A stretch of DNA of 64,000 bases. Origin: Citreicoccus inhibens. Lineage in GTDB: Bacteria; Myxococcota; Myxococcia; Myxococcales; Myxococcaceae. The notes under the pieces are model-generated. The model saw only the letters and a list, made by a program, of their open reading frames with translations, ran no database searches and was not told the DNA's origin. Below, in pieces: positions 53,668-63,341 of the stretch. The stretch is from NCBI RefSeq assembly GCF_019039035.1, contig NZ_JAHNZT010000010.1:62001-126000 (forward strand), read 5' to 3'. Both the position numbers and the translations under genes were made by a program. The first letter of the stretch is position 1. The number at the start of each line of letters is the position of its first letter.

Positions 53668-56616
53668 ATGTCCGCGACCGCTCAACTGCTCGAAGCCGTC
53701 CGTAAGGCCGCCCGCCCCGGCATCTGGTCCAACGGGGTCAACCTCGCGCGCGCGGGCGCCGTGGTCCTCCAGTCCCAGACGGCGTCCGAGATAGAACTTC
53801 GCGTCCGCTCACCGGGCCGGCCCGTGGCCCTCACCGTCGCGCTCTACCCGAACGACGAGGCGTGGGAGTGCGATTGCCCCAGCCGCGTGGATCCCTGCGA
53901 GCACGTCGTCGCCGCGGCCATCTCCATCCAGCAGGCCGAGAAGCAGGAGACACCGCTGGCTCCCGCCGCGAGCAAGTGGTCGCGCATCGTGTACCGCTTC
54001 ACCCGTGTGGACGGCGGCCTCCAACTGCATCGCGCCCTCGCGCACGCGGACGGCTCCGAGGAGCCGCTCGACGGCAGCATCGCCGCCATCCTCGCCCGGC
54101 CCGCGCAGGCCGCCACGCTCCAGGTCGAGCAGTCCGACCTGCTCGCGGATCGACTCCTCGAGCGCCGCACGCGAGGCGCCATCTCGCCCGAGTCCCTGGA
54201 GGCGCTGCTGCGCGTCCTGGAGCCCTCGCGCAACGTGCTCCTGGATGGTCGTCCCGTCGCCATCGCCGGCGAGGCCGTGCTTCCGCATGCCGTCGTCGAG
54301 GACCGCGGCGGTCAGCTCGTGGTGAGCGTCATGAAGGACGCGCGCGTCGAGGAGATCCTCAGCCCCGGCGTCGCGCTGTGTGGTGATGCCATCGCGCGAC
54401 TGGGCGAGACGGCCATGACGGGCCCGTGGCTCCAGCACCTGCCCATCGTCCGGAACTATGCGCCCGAGCAGCTTGGAGAAATCACCTCCAAGGTCCTGCC
54501 CGAGCTGGGCCGCCGCATCCCCGTCGAGGTGCGTAGCAAGCGCCTGCCGCCCATCGACCGCGACCTCAAGCCGCGCATCCTCATGGAGCTGAACCAGCTC
54601 GACTCTGGCCTGTCCGTGCTGCCCACGCTCGTCTACGGCGCGCCGCCCACGGTGCGCGTGGACGCGGGCCGCATGGTCTACCTGCGCGGCGCCGTCCCCC
54701 TGCGCGACGAGGCCGCCGAGCAGCGCCTCCTGCATCAACTCCGCGAGGAGCTGAACCTCGTCCCCGGGCGCCGGCTCACCGTGCAGGGGCAGGAGATGGT
54801 GCGCTTCGCGGACAAGCTGCGGCGCTGGCGCGGCGACCTCACCGGTGACGCGGCGGGCGTGGTCAGCCCCAACGTCCGCCTCCTGCCGTCGCTGCGCGTC
54901 GAGGGCGGGGCCTCCGAGTCGGGCGTCCCCGATGTCCGCTTCACCCTCGAGTTCCAGGTGGAGGGCGGCAAGGGCGGCACGCAGACCGTGGAGGCCGCGG
55001 CCGTGCTCCGCGCCTGGACCGAGGGACTGGGTCTCGTGCCGCTCGACGGAGGCGGTTGGGCGCCCTTGCCGCGCGCGTGGCTCGACAAGAATGGCCAGCG
55101 CGTGGCGGACCTGCTCGCCGCGCGTCAGGCGGATGGTCGCGTGTCCAACCACGCGCTGCCCGAGCTGACCGCGCTGTGCGAGACGCTGGAGCAGCCCCCG
55201 CCTCCAGGGCTCGACCGGCTGGCGCCACTGGTCGAGGGCTTCGAGAAGCTCCCGGCCCCCACCCTCCCCGCCGACCTCACCGCCACGCTGCGCCACTATC
55301 AGCAGCAGGGCGTCAGCTGGCTCGCCTTCCTGCGCGACGCGGGGCTCGGCGGGATCCTCGCGGACGACATGGGCTTGGGCAAGACGCTCCAGACCTTGTG
55401 CGTGCTGGGGCCTCGCTCGCTCATCGTCTGCCCCACCAGCGTGCTGCCCAACTGGGCCGCGGAGCTTCAGCGCTTCCGTCCCTCGCTCAAGGTCAGCACG
55501 TACCACGGCCCCGGCCGCGCGCTGGATGAGGGCGCGGACGTCACGCTCACCACGTATGCCATCCTGCGCCTGGATGCGGCCGTGCTGGCGGGCCGCGCCT
55601 GGAACGCGGTGGTGCTGGACGAGGCCCAGGCCATCAAGAACCCCGAGAGTCAGGTGGCCCGCGCCGCCTTCGGCCTCAAGGCGAACCTCCGACTGGCGCT
55701 CAGCGGCACGCCGCTGGAGAACCGGCTGGAGGAGCTGTGGAGCCTCATGCACTTCGCCAACCCCGGCCTGCTCGGCGGACGGCGCCAGTTCGACGAGAAG
55801 GTGGCGCAGCCCATCTCGGAGGGACGCCCCGGCGCGGCGGAGCAGCTTCGCAAGCGGATCCGCCCGTTCATCCTGCGGCGCCTCAAGCGCGACGTCGCCC
55901 CCGAGCTGCCGCCGCGCACCGACTCCGTCATGCACGTGTCGCTGGATGAGCGCGAGCGCTCCGTCTACGACGCGGTGATGGCGGCGACGCGCGCCGAGGT
56001 GGTCGCCCTGCTCAACGAAGGCGGCAGCGTCCTCAAGGCGCTGGAGGCCCTGCTCCGGCTTCGCCAGGCCGCGTGCCACCCGGCCCTCGTGCCCGGGCAG
56101 CACGCCGCGACGTCCTCCAAGGTCCAGACGCTGGTGGAGGCGCTCACCACCGCGGTGTCCGAGGGCCACAAGGCGCTCGTGTTCTCACAGTGGACGTCGC
56201 TGTTGGACCTCGTCGAGCCACACCTGAAGGCCGCGGGCATCGCGTTCGACCGGCTCGACGGCACCACCGCCAACCGAGGCGACGTCACCGCGCGCTTCCA
56301 GGGCGCGGACGGCGCTCCGGTGCTCCTCATGTCGCTCAAGGCGGGCGGCACGGGCCTCAACCTCACCGCGGCTGACCACGTGTTCCTCATGGACCCCTGG
56401 TGGAACCCCGCCGCCGAGGCCCAGGCCGCGGACCGCGCGCACCGCATCGGGCAGGAGCGACCCGTCATGGTGTACCGACTGGTGTCGCAGGGCACCGTGG
56501 AGGAGCGCATCCTCGGGCTCCAGGAGAAGAAGCGCGCGCTCTTCGAGGCCGCCCTCAGTGAGGCGTCGGCCGCGACCTCCATCACCCGCCAGGACCTGCT
56601 CGAGCTGTTCTCCTGA
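53668..56616 (+). CDS. SWIM zinc-finger SNF2-family helicase
   Basis: A 982-residue ATP-dependent DNA translocase. Near the N terminus a SWIM zinc finger (C68-x-C70, C77-x-H79: [15 protein letters not shown]) may bind DNA or protein. Middle residues (about 100-500) form a family-specific region. The helicase core has [24 protein letters not shown] (Walker A, about 566-573), the DEAQ box (about 650), and C-terminal motifs [38 protein letters not shown] and the arginine finger region RAHRIGQ. Such proteins remodel DNA-protein complexes. GGGAG stands 19 bases upstream. The ATP-grasp gene follows after about 70 bases on the same strand. Confidence 0.92.
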   Translation: MSATAQLLEAVRKAARPGIWSNGVNLARAGAVVLQSQTASEIELRVRSPGRPVALTVALYPNDEAWECDCPSRVDPCEHVVAAAISIQQAEKQETPLAPAASKWSRIVYRFTRVDGGLQLHRALAHADGSEEPLDGSIAAILARPAQAATLQVEQSDLLADRLLERRTRGAISPESLEALLRVLEPSRNVLLDGRPVAIAGEAVLPHAVVEDRGGQLVVSVMKDARVEEILSPGVALCGDAIARLGETAMTGPWLQHLPIVRNYAPEQLGEITSKVLPELGRRIPVEVRSKRLPPIDRDLKPRILMELNQLDSGLSVLPTLVYGAPPTVRVDAGRMVYLRGAVPLRDEAAEQRLLHQLREELNLVPGRRLTVQGQEMVRFADKLRRWRGDLTGDAAGVVSPNVRLLPSLRVEGGASESGVPDVRFTLEFQVEGGKGGTQTVEAAAVLRAWTEGLGLVPLDGGGWAPLPRAWLDKNGQRVADLLAARQADGRVSNHALPELTALCETLEQPPPPGLDRLAPLVEGFEKLPAPTLPADLTATLRHYQQQGVSWLAFLRDAGLGGILADDMGLGKTLQTLCVLGPRSLIVCPTSVLPNWAAELQRFRPSLKVSTYHGPGRALDEGADVTLTTYAILRLDAAVLAGRAWNAVVLDEAQAIKNPESQVARAAFGLKANLRLALSGTPLENRLEELWSLMHFANPGLLGGRRQFDEKVAQPISEGRPGAAEQLRKRIRPFILRRLKRDVAPELPPRTDSVMHVSLDERERSVYDAVMAATRAEVVALLNEGGSVLKALEALLRLRQAACHPALVPGQHAATSSKVQTLVEALTTAVSEGHKALVFSQWTSLLDLVEPHLKAAGIAFDRLDGTTANRGDVTARFQGADGAPVLLMSLKAGGTGLNLTAADHVFLMDPWWNPAAEAQAADRAHRIGQERPVMVYRLVSQGTVEERILGLQEKKRALFEAALSEASAATSITRQDLLELFS

Positions 56617-56686
56617 GGCTTGAATCCATGCGGGGAGGCGGAAGAACCTCTCCTCCTCGCATGGCATCCACCTCCGGAGCGCTCGC

Positions 56687-58051
56687 ATGTCCCGCAACGT
56701 GATTGCCGAAGCTGTCGCCCACTATGAGCACCTGCTCCAGGGCGATGTCCTGCACCGCACCCATGAGCAGTTGGTTCGAGCGGTCGCCTCCCGCACCTCG
56801 CTGCGACGCCAGGGCCGCTCGCTGTACCGCGCCTTGCGCCCGCGCTTCATCACGGCCGCGCAGCAACAGGAGATTCAGCGCGCGACCCTCGCGGTGAATC
56901 GCGCCTTGGAGGTGGTGTTCCAGCGCGCGTGCCGGGACGAGCCCTTTCGCCGCGAGCTGGCCTTGCCGGAGTGGGTGGACCTCCTGGCCACGGCGGACGC
57001 GCACTCGCCCCTGCCCAGTGTCATCGGGCGCATGGATGGCTTGATGGACGCGTCCGGCGTGCTGCGCTTCATCGAGTACAACACCGCGCCGGGTGGACTC
57101 TTCCGCACGCATGACCTGGCCGAGGCCTTCCACACCACGCCCATCATGGAGTCGTTCTCCCGGCGCTACGCGGTGGACGCGCCCCGCTACGCCCCCCACT
57201 ACATCGAGGCGCTGCGAGAGAACCACGCGCGCACGGGGCGCACCGGACCGCTGCGCATGGCCTTCTTCGGACCGGCGGGCCCGGACGACTCCGAGGAGGA
57301 GGATGTCCTCCAGGAGTACTTCCAGGCGCAGGGCATCCTCCTGGAGATCGTCACGTCCGAGGATGAGTGGTCGCACCGCGACGGGCAGCTCTTCCTGCGC
57401 GACCTGCGCATCGACGCCGTCACGTTCATCTCCGCGATTGGCTTTGGCGGACTCGTCATCGGCTGCGGCCCCGAGCACCCGGTCATGGAGGCCCTGCGCG
57501 CGGGCTCCGCGTGGTTCATGAACGGGCTGTTCCGCACCTGCGTGCTGCGCAGCAAGGCCCTCTTCGCCATCCTCAGCGCCCACGCGGAGACCGAGCTGTT
57601 CGACGCGGAGTCGCGCGCGGCGGTGGCGCGGCACGTCCCGTGGACGCGGCTGGTGCGCGATGGCACCACGCGCTACCGCGGCGAGGACGTGGACCTGGTG
57701 CCCTTCATCCTGGAGCACCGCGAACAGTTCGTCCTCAAGCCCACCACGGACTACGGCGGCGCCAGCGTCACGTTGGGCTGGGAGACCGACGCGGAGCCCT
57801 GGCGCACGACGCTCCAACAAGCGCGCGAGGAGACGTGGGTCGTCCAGGAGCGCGTCATCACGCCGCGCGAGCGCTTCCCCTACTTCGAGGACGGCCAGCT
57901 CCACTTCGAATCGCTCTACTCGGATCTCAACCCGTTCGTGTGGAACGACGCGAGGCAGGAGTCCTGCCTCGTGCGGCTGTCCACCGCGGCGGTGGTCAAC
58001 GTGGCCAAGGGTGGCTCCTTGACGCCCCTCGTCGTCATTCGCGAGCGCTAG
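56687..58051 (+). CDS. Circularly permuted ATP-grasp-like enzyme (glutathionylspermidine synthase-like)
   Basis: A 454-residue cytosolic protein. FIEYNTAPGGLFRTHDLAEA (about 125-144) matches the E-Y-N motif of circularly permuted ATP-grasp and glutathionylspermidine synthase-like ligases. VLKPTTDYGGASVTLGW (about 348-364) is the nucleotide/phosphate loop, and VQERVITPRERFPYF lies downstream. These enzymes join an acid to an amine with ATP. No transglutaminase or alpha-E partner, commonly found beside such enzymes, is seen here. It is downstream of the SNF2 helicase but with 70 bases between, so co-function is not implied. The substrate is unknown. Confidence 0.78.
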   Translation: MSRNVIAEAVAHYEHLLQGDVLHRTHEQLVRAVASRTSLRRQGRSLYRALRPRFITAAQQQEIQRATLAVNRALEVVFQRACRDEPFRRELALPEWVDLLATADAHSPLPSVIGRMDGLMDASGVLRFIEYNTAPGGLFRTHDLAEAFHTTPIMESFSRRYAVDAPRYAPHYIEALRENHARTGRTGPLRMAFFGPAGPDDSEEEDVLQEYFQAQGILLEIVTSEDEWSHRDGQLFLRDLRIDAVTFISAIGFGGLVIGCGPEHPVMEALRAGSAWFMNGLFRTCVLRSKALFAILSAHAETELFDAESRAAVARHVPWTRLVRDGTTRYRGEDVDLVPFILEHREQFVLKPTTDYGGASVTLGWETDAEPWRTTLQQAREETWVVQERVITPRERFPYFEDGQLHFESLYSDLNPFVWNDARQESCLVRLSTAAVVNVAKGGSLTPLVVIRER

Positions 58052-58084
58052 GGCGGTCGCACACCGTGGCCGCCGGCCCGCGTG

Positions 58085-59812
58085 TCACTCCGCGTCGGCC
58101 GCGTCCTGCCGGATCCACCACCGCTGCATGACACACGACGTGGGTGAGGGCTCGGACTCGCGTCCCTCCTGTCGGGACAGGTGCCGGGCCAGCGCGTCGG
58201 CGAACTCCGGGCTGCACCGGTAGCGCAACCGCGAGTCGAGGAGGCGGGCGAGGTCCTCCGGCGTGCCGAGCCGGTCGAGCGCCGCGGCCGCCTCCTCCGC
58301 TTCCGGCACCGGAGCCGCCACCTGTCCGCTGTCGTCCAATTGCTCGTCCAAGTCCCCCCTCGTCGCGAGACGACGCGACATGGGAGCGGCCTCGACGGCT
58401 TGATACAGGAACGGGCGACTGGCCTCGGCATCCACCGCCCCCAGCCAGCGAATGGCCTCCGCGCGGATGACGGGCAGGGTCGCGTCACGGGCACACCCGC
58501 GCAGTTCCATGAGCGCGTCCGCGTGCCCCTCCTCCCGGACCAGCCCCGCGGCGGCGCGAAGCCGGACGTAGATGTCGTTCGAGCGACGCAGGTCCAGCAG
58601 ACGCGCACGCCACTCCGCCCCGGACTCTCCCAGGACCAACAGCCCCTCCAGCGCCCAGGCCATCGCCCACGCGGCCTCCGACCGGAGCCAATGCCACAAG
58701 AAGGCACGGTCGGACTCGATGGGCGCTTGAGCCACGAGGCGGAGCACCTCGCGAACGAGCGGTGCGTTGTCGGGATAGCGCTCCGCCTCCCGCGCCCAGC
58801 GCGGAGCCAGGGCGCGGTCGTGATTGAACAAGGCCCGTACCAGGGCGCGACGCGTCGGTGTCGCCAGGTCGAGGGCACAAAGCATCTTGTGGAAGAGGGG
58901 CCGGGCCTCCCTCCAGGTCGCCAGCAGCCTCGCGGCATCGTCCAGATGTTTGGGATGAGCGACGCCGAGCGGGGTCAGATGCCATGCCCGACTGTCCTCA
59001 TGCAGCGTTTTCTTCAACGACGCCAGCAAGCCTTGCGCCCCAAGCGCATCGACCATGTCCTCGACGGGCAATAGGAGCGCGGCGACCGCCCGTTGGTGCA
59101 GCTCAGGGGATGCGAGGAACAGCCCTCGCTGCTCGGCCGGAGAGAGCTCCCGGAGGACCCACATGCGCAGCAGCCATGGTTCGAGCGTCAGCGCCCAACG
59201 CACCAGGAGGTCCAGCGTCTCCGGCCGCCGCCACGTGAGCGCGACGCCTCCGTTCTTCTCCACCCGCTCGTTGTGCGTGGCTTCGATTACAGGGCGGTCC
59301 CAGCTCCACCACTGCCGGAACAAGCGCTCGGCAAGCGTGGGGTTCGGCCCATTCGGCCGCAGCCGGGTGAGGAGGGAGGCACGTTCCGCGGGTGACTCCT
59401 GGAGCAGGAGCTCCCACGCGAGTGGCTCGGCATCCGCGTCGAGCACGAGCGCCGAGAGCGCCAGGTCCACGAGGATCGACAGGGAGGTCGTCTCGTCGGT
59501 CGCTCCGCTCGCGAGCCGGGCCAGCGCCTCGCGGGACATCTTCATCCGACGCTCGCGCCCCAGCGTGGAGAGCACCGCGGCCTCCCTCACGTCAAGGCTC
59601 TCGTGCGCGTCGAGGAACACACCAAGCAGACAGGCGTCGCGTCCGCCGTCCGGGTCGAAGCGGGCGATGAGCTCGACGATGAGCCTGCGTGCGCCCCTGT
59701 CACGCAGGGGAACCACCTCCAGCAAGGAGACAAGCTGCGCGAGGATGTGCTCGCGCGAGGTCCACTCCATCCTGGGATGGAACGAGTCATCGACGCTGGA
59801 GATCAACGACAC
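58085..59812 (-). CDS. HEAT-like helical-repeat protein, unknown function
   Basis: A 575-residue soluble protein that is almost all alpha-helical, with repeated Leu/Ala-Arg-rich helix pairs (RRLIVELIARF, VREAAVLSTLG, ILVDLALSALVL, LRRSNDIYVRLRAAAGLVRE, VIRAEAIRWLGAV), typical of HEAT/armadillo-like solenoids. Such proteins are usually scaffolds. GTG 59812 gives the longest frame but has no ribosome site; ATG 59770 is the alternative. The gene lies about 120 bases after the frameshifted gene at 59935, on the same strand. No catalytic motif is seen. Confidence 0.75.
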   Translation of the reverse strand: MSLISSVDDSFHPRMEWTSREHILAQLVSLLEVVPLRDRGARRLIVELIARFDPDGGRDACLLGVFLDAHESLDVREAAVLSTLGRERRMKMSREALARLASGATDETTSLSILVDLALSALVLDADAEPLAWELLLQESPAERASLLTRLRPNGPNPTLAERLFRQWWSWDRPVIEATHNERVEKNGGVALTWRRPETLDLLVRWALTLEPWLLRMWVLRELSPAEQRGLFLASPELHQRAVAALLLPVEDMVDALGAQGLLASLKKTLHEDSRAWHLTPLGVAHPKHLDDAARLLATWREARPLFHKMLCALDLATPTRRALVRALFNHDRALAPRWAREAERYPDNAPLVREVLRLVAQAPIESDRAFLWHWLRSEAAWAMAWALEGLLVLGESGAEWRARLLDLRRSNDIYVRLRAAAGLVREEGHADALMELRGCARDATLPVIRAEAIRWLGAVDAEASRPFLYQAVEAAPMSRRLATRGDLDEQLDDSGQVAAPVPEAEEAAAALDRLGTPEDLARLLDSRLRYRCSPEFADALARHLSRQEGRESEPSPTSCVMQRWWIRQDAADAE

Positions 59813-59934
59813 GGGAGACGCCGCGTTGGGACCGGGGGGCGACGCCGGCTGCCTGGATGCAGAAAGCTTCGCGAACGTAGACGGCCTGGCGCATCACTGG
59901 CAACCCCGCGTCCCGTCATGCCAGGGCAGGCAGC

Positions 59935-60499
59935 TCAAAGGCGCCACGTCTTGCGAAGCGATTGAAGAGTCCGCTCGCGGTTCTTCGGGGTGAGCTTCTT
60001 GATCTCACGCGGCTCCCACGGCTCCGGGTGTCTGCCCAAGATGTTCTCGTTGAACACACAGGCGACCTCATCGCCGAGCTTGGGTTCAGGGCTGGAAGCC
60101 ATGAACGGCCCCTCAAAACTCGAAAGCGGTCCGCGGGGCTCCCACTCGACGCGAAAGACCTGCTTGCGCAGCATCGGATCCACCATCTCGCCCGCATGGG
60201 TCACGCGCCCCACGAGGAGGAGGTTCTTGGGCGCTCGGTAGCGCGCCAGGACCCGGTCCTCATCGATGGGCTCGAAGGCGTGCAGTGAGAACTCGGGCGG
60301 GCCGTTCTGCTTGAGCTTCCATCCGCGTCGTGAGCGCTCGATGGCGTGGGGGCCGGCCCAGACCCCATGCTCGCGACTGCCGACCTCGGGCTGGGTGCCG
60401 AACGCCCGGGATCAGATAGGCGGTGGGCCGCTCAAACACGAACCGCAGAAAGGCGGCCTCATCCTCGGGGGCCATGAGCGTGGTGAGCTGAGCTCTCAT
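59935..60499 (-). pseudogene. Hypothetical gene broken by a one-base frameshift
   Basis: The first part reads from ATG 60499 (MRAQLTTLMAPEDEAAFLRF then VFERPTAYLIPG) and then turns into low-complexity sequence. A second frame, open from just after a TGA at 60412-60414 down to 59935, continues sensibly: AFGTQPEVGSREHGVWAGPH, then KLKQNGPPEFSLHAFEPIDE and LLLVGRVTHAGEMVDPML to the end. Dropping one base of the GGG/CCC run at 60403-60411 joins the two into about 187 residues. The second frame has no ATG or GTG near its beginning, which supports one broken gene over two genes. It is either a real mutation or a sequencing error. No family is recognised. Confidence 0.7.
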
Positions 60500-60737
60500 C
60501 CGGAAGCAATGTGCCACGAGGCACTGGAAACGCGAGGAGCAACGCGAACCGCCTCCGCCCATGCGGAGGTCGATTCCAGACACCTTCCGGCGGCCTGCTG
60601 AGCAGCCGCTCGCCGCTGAATCGTGGCATGCCGCGTCAAATCACGGGCTGACTTCCCCATGACATGGGAATGCCAGAACGCTGGGGCAAGCTTTCCCGTG
60701 GCCGGATGCCGCGGCGACTCCTCGGAGCTCCCCATCC

Positions 60738-61742
60738 ATGGAACGTACAGCGCACAGCGCGAGCAAGGACCTCATCACCCGGACGCGCCCCTTCGCCCAG
60801 TCCGACGGGGCACGGGCGAGGTGGAACATCGCCTCGACCGTGCTCGCGCTCGCGGGCGCCATGGTGATGGCCGCTGCCGCGCCTTGGCTGCCGCTGCGAA
60901 TCCTGGGCGGCGTGCTGGAGGCGCTCGTCCTGGTGCGCGCGTTCATCCTCTACCATGACTTCATGCATGGAGCCCTGGTGCCGGGCGCGTCGAAACTGAC
61001 GCAGGTGCTGTTCCATCTCCAGGGCATCCTGATGCTCACGCCCGCGCGCATCTGGAATGACACGCACAACCACCATCACGCCAACACGGCGCGCCTGTCC
61101 GCCGACGCGGCCGGCACCTTCATCACGTGGACCACCGAGACCTGGCGCAAGGCCTCCCCGCTGGAGCGCCTGGGCTACCGGGTGGAGCGCCATCCGCTGA
61201 CGCTCCTGTTCGGCTACATCACCGCGTTCCTCCTCAACCTGTGCCTGCGGCCCTTCCTGCGCGCGCCTCGGCGGTACTGGGCCTCGGGCGTGGCGCTCGT
61301 CGTCCACGTCGCGCTGTCCATCGCGGTGTGGAAGCTGCTCGGGCCCGGCGTCTACTTCACGGCCTTCGTGGGCCCGCTGTTCCTCGGCTACGCGATGGGC
61401 GCGTATCTGTTCTACGCGCAGCACAACTTCGATGACGTGAAGCTGCTCCCCGAGGAGCAGTGGACGCATGTCGAGGGCGCGCTCGAAGCCTCCAGCTATC
61501 TGAAGTGCGGTCCCATCATGGCGTGGTTCACGGGCAACATCGGCTACCACCACGTCCACCACCTCAACCCGCGCATCCCCTTCTACCGGCTGCCCGAGGC
61601 GATGGCCGCCATCCCCGAGTTGAGCACGCCGCACGTCACGACCCTGCACCCGCGCGACATCGCGACGTGCCTGCGGTTGGACCTGTGGGATCCCGTCCAG
61701 CAGCGCATGGTCCGCTACCGCGACGCCGCCGCGGCGTCCTGA
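60738..61742 (+). CDS. Fatty acid desaturase-family membrane enzyme
   Basis: A 334-residue integral membrane di-iron enzyme. The three histidine boxes are present: H73-DFM-H77, H110-N-H112-H-H114 and H271-H-V-H274-H275, plus QHNF near 228-231. Several hydrophobic helices span the membrane. Such enzymes introduce double bonds or hydroxyls into acyl chains or related lipids using O2 and an electron carrier. The substrate is not known, and carotenoid or hydrocarbon hydroxylases share this pattern. There is no strong ribosome site for ATG 60738. It is upstream of the sugar porter by about 170 bases. Confidence 0.88.
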   Translation: MERTAHSASKDLITRTRPFAQSDGARARWNIASTVLALAGAMVMAAAAPWLPLRILGGVLEALVLVRAFILYHDFMHGALVPGASKLTQVLFHLQGILMLTPARIWNDTHNHHHANTARLSADAAGTFITWTTETWRKASPLERLGYRVERHPLTLLFGYITAFLLNLCLRPFLRAPRRYWASGVALVVHVALSIAVWKLLGPGVYFTAFVGPLFLGYAMGAYLFYAQHNFDDVKLLPEEQWTHVEGALEASSYLKCGPIMAWFTGNIGYHHVHHLNPRIPFYRLPEAMAAIPELSTPHVTTLHPRDIATCLRLDLWDPVQQRMVRYRDAAAAS

Positions 61743-61913
61743 GCCTCGAGGACGCCGCCCGAGCGCTCCGCTGCCCGCCCGCGCCCGCCCCTGTCGCCTG
61801 GGGGCCGAGGCGCCGAGGAGGCAGGGGCCCACCCCGTCGTAAGTGCCGCCAGGACCGGTGCGAGGCCTACCTGTTCAGGCACGGCGGGTCGGCTCGTCCC
61901 GCGGGGGGGGCGC

Positions 61914-63338
61914 ATGGCGGAGGTCCTGGAGGTCCCAGCAGGTCGGCAGCCCACGGTCCGACCGCACACATCCACGGCGCGGATCGTCCTCATCTCCGCG
62001 GTGGCGGCGCTCGGGGGGTTCCTCTTCGGCTTCGACACGGCCGTCATCAACGGCACCGTGGGCGCGCTGGCCACCGAGTTCCGGGCGAGCGCGTGGGCCC
62101 TGGGCCTGTGTGTCTCGTCGGCCCTCGTCGGCTCGGCGGTGGGCGCGTTCTTCGCCGGGCGGCTGGCGGATCACTTCGGGCGCACGCGCGTCATGGCCAT
62201 CGCCTCGGGCCTGTTCATCCTCAGCGCGCTGGGCTCGGGGCTCGCGTTCGCGCTGTGGGACTTGAGCATCTGGCGACTCATCGGCGGACTGTCGGTCGGC
62301 ATCGCCAGCGTCGTCGTGCCGGCCTACATCGCGGAGATCGCCCCGGCCCACCTGCGGGGCCGATTGGGCTCGCTCCAGCAGCTCGCCATCGTGGTGGGCA
62401 TCTTCATGGCGCTGTTGGGGGACTTCGCCATCGCGCGCAGCGCGGGCTCCGCGTCCAACCCGCTGTGGTTCGGCATCACCGCGTGGCGCTGGATGTTCTG
62501 GAGCGGCCTGCCGCCCGCGCTGCTCTACGGCGTGGGCTCGCTCTTCATCCCCGAGTCGCCGCGCTACCTGGTGGCCAAGGGGCGCGAGCAGGAGGCGCTC
62601 GGCGTGCTGCGCGACATCATCGGAGACACCGCGCCGTCCAAGGTGGTGGAGATCCGCAAGTCGCTGCGCGCGGACCGGCCCGCTCGCATGGCGGACCTGC
62701 GGGGCGCTCGTCTGGGGCTTCAGCCCATCGTCTGGGTCGGCATCGTCCTCGCCGTGCTCCAGCAGTTCGTGGGCATCAACGTCATCTTCTATTACTCCAG
62801 CGTGCTGTGGCAGGCGGTGGGCTTCTCCGAGCAGGACTCGCTGCTCATCACCGTCATCACCAGCGTCACCAACATCGTCACCACGCTGGTGGCCATCGCG
62901 TGCGTGGACAAGATCGGCCGCAGGCCGCTGTTGCTCGCGGGCTCGGTGGGCATGGCGCTCACGCTGGGGCTCTTGGCCTATCTCTTCGGCACCGCGCCGC
63001 TGGACGCGCACGGCAACCCCGTGTTGCATGGCGCGGCCGGAACCACGGCGCTGGTGGCCGCGAACCTCTACGTCGTCAGCTTCGGGTTCTCGTGGGGCCC
63101 GGTGATGTGGGTGCTCTTGGGAGAGATGTTCCCCAATCGCATCCGCGCGCTCGCCCTGTCGCTGGCGGCCATGGCCCAGTGGATCGCCAACTTCATCGTG
63201 TCGGTGACCTTCCCCGTGCTGGCGAACGTGGGGCTGGGCTGGGCTTATGGCCTCTACACGGCGGCCGCCGTGTTCTCGTTCTACTTCACCCTTCGCCACA
63301 TCCCCGAGACGAAGGGCCGGGAGCTGGAGACGATGTAG
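61914..63338 (+). CDS. Sugar porter (MFS) transporter
   Basis: A 474-residue 12-helix major facilitator of the sugar porter family. Signatures are GGFLFGFDTAVINGTVG in helix 1, GRLADHFGRTRV (loop 2-3), the Arg-x-x-Gly motif LRGRLGS, PESPRYLVAKGR (loop 6-7), QQFVGINVIFYYSSV in helix 7, DKIGRRPLL and the terminal PETKGREL. It imports a hexose or polyol by proton symport; the substrate is unknown. GGGGGG just before ATG 61914 is the likely ribosome site. It is convergent with the branching-enzyme gene, three bases apart; both belong to carbohydrate metabolism. Confidence 0.92.
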   Translation: MAEVLEVPAGRQPTVRPHTSTARIVLISAVAALGGFLFGFDTAVINGTVGALATEFRASAWALGLCVSSALVGSAVGAFFAGRLADHFGRTRVMAIASGLFILSALGSGLAFALWDLSIWRLIGGLSVGIASVVVPAYIAEIAPAHLRGRLGSLQQLAIVVGIFMALLGDFAIARSAGSASNPLWFGITAWRWMFWSGLPPALLYGVGSLFIPESPRYLVAKGREQEALGVLRDIIGDTAPSKVVEIRKSLRADRPARMADLRGARLGLQPIVWVGIVLAVLQQFVGINVIFYYSSVLWQAVGFSEQDSLLITVITSVTNIVTTLVAIACVDKIGRRPLLLAGSVGMALTLGLLAYLFGTAPLDAHGNPVLHGAAGTTALVAANLYVVSFGFSWGPVMWVLLGEMFPNRIRALALSLAAMAQWIANFIVSVTFPVLANVGLGWAYGLYTAAAVFSFYFTLRHIPETKGRELETM

Positions 63339-63341
63339 CGG

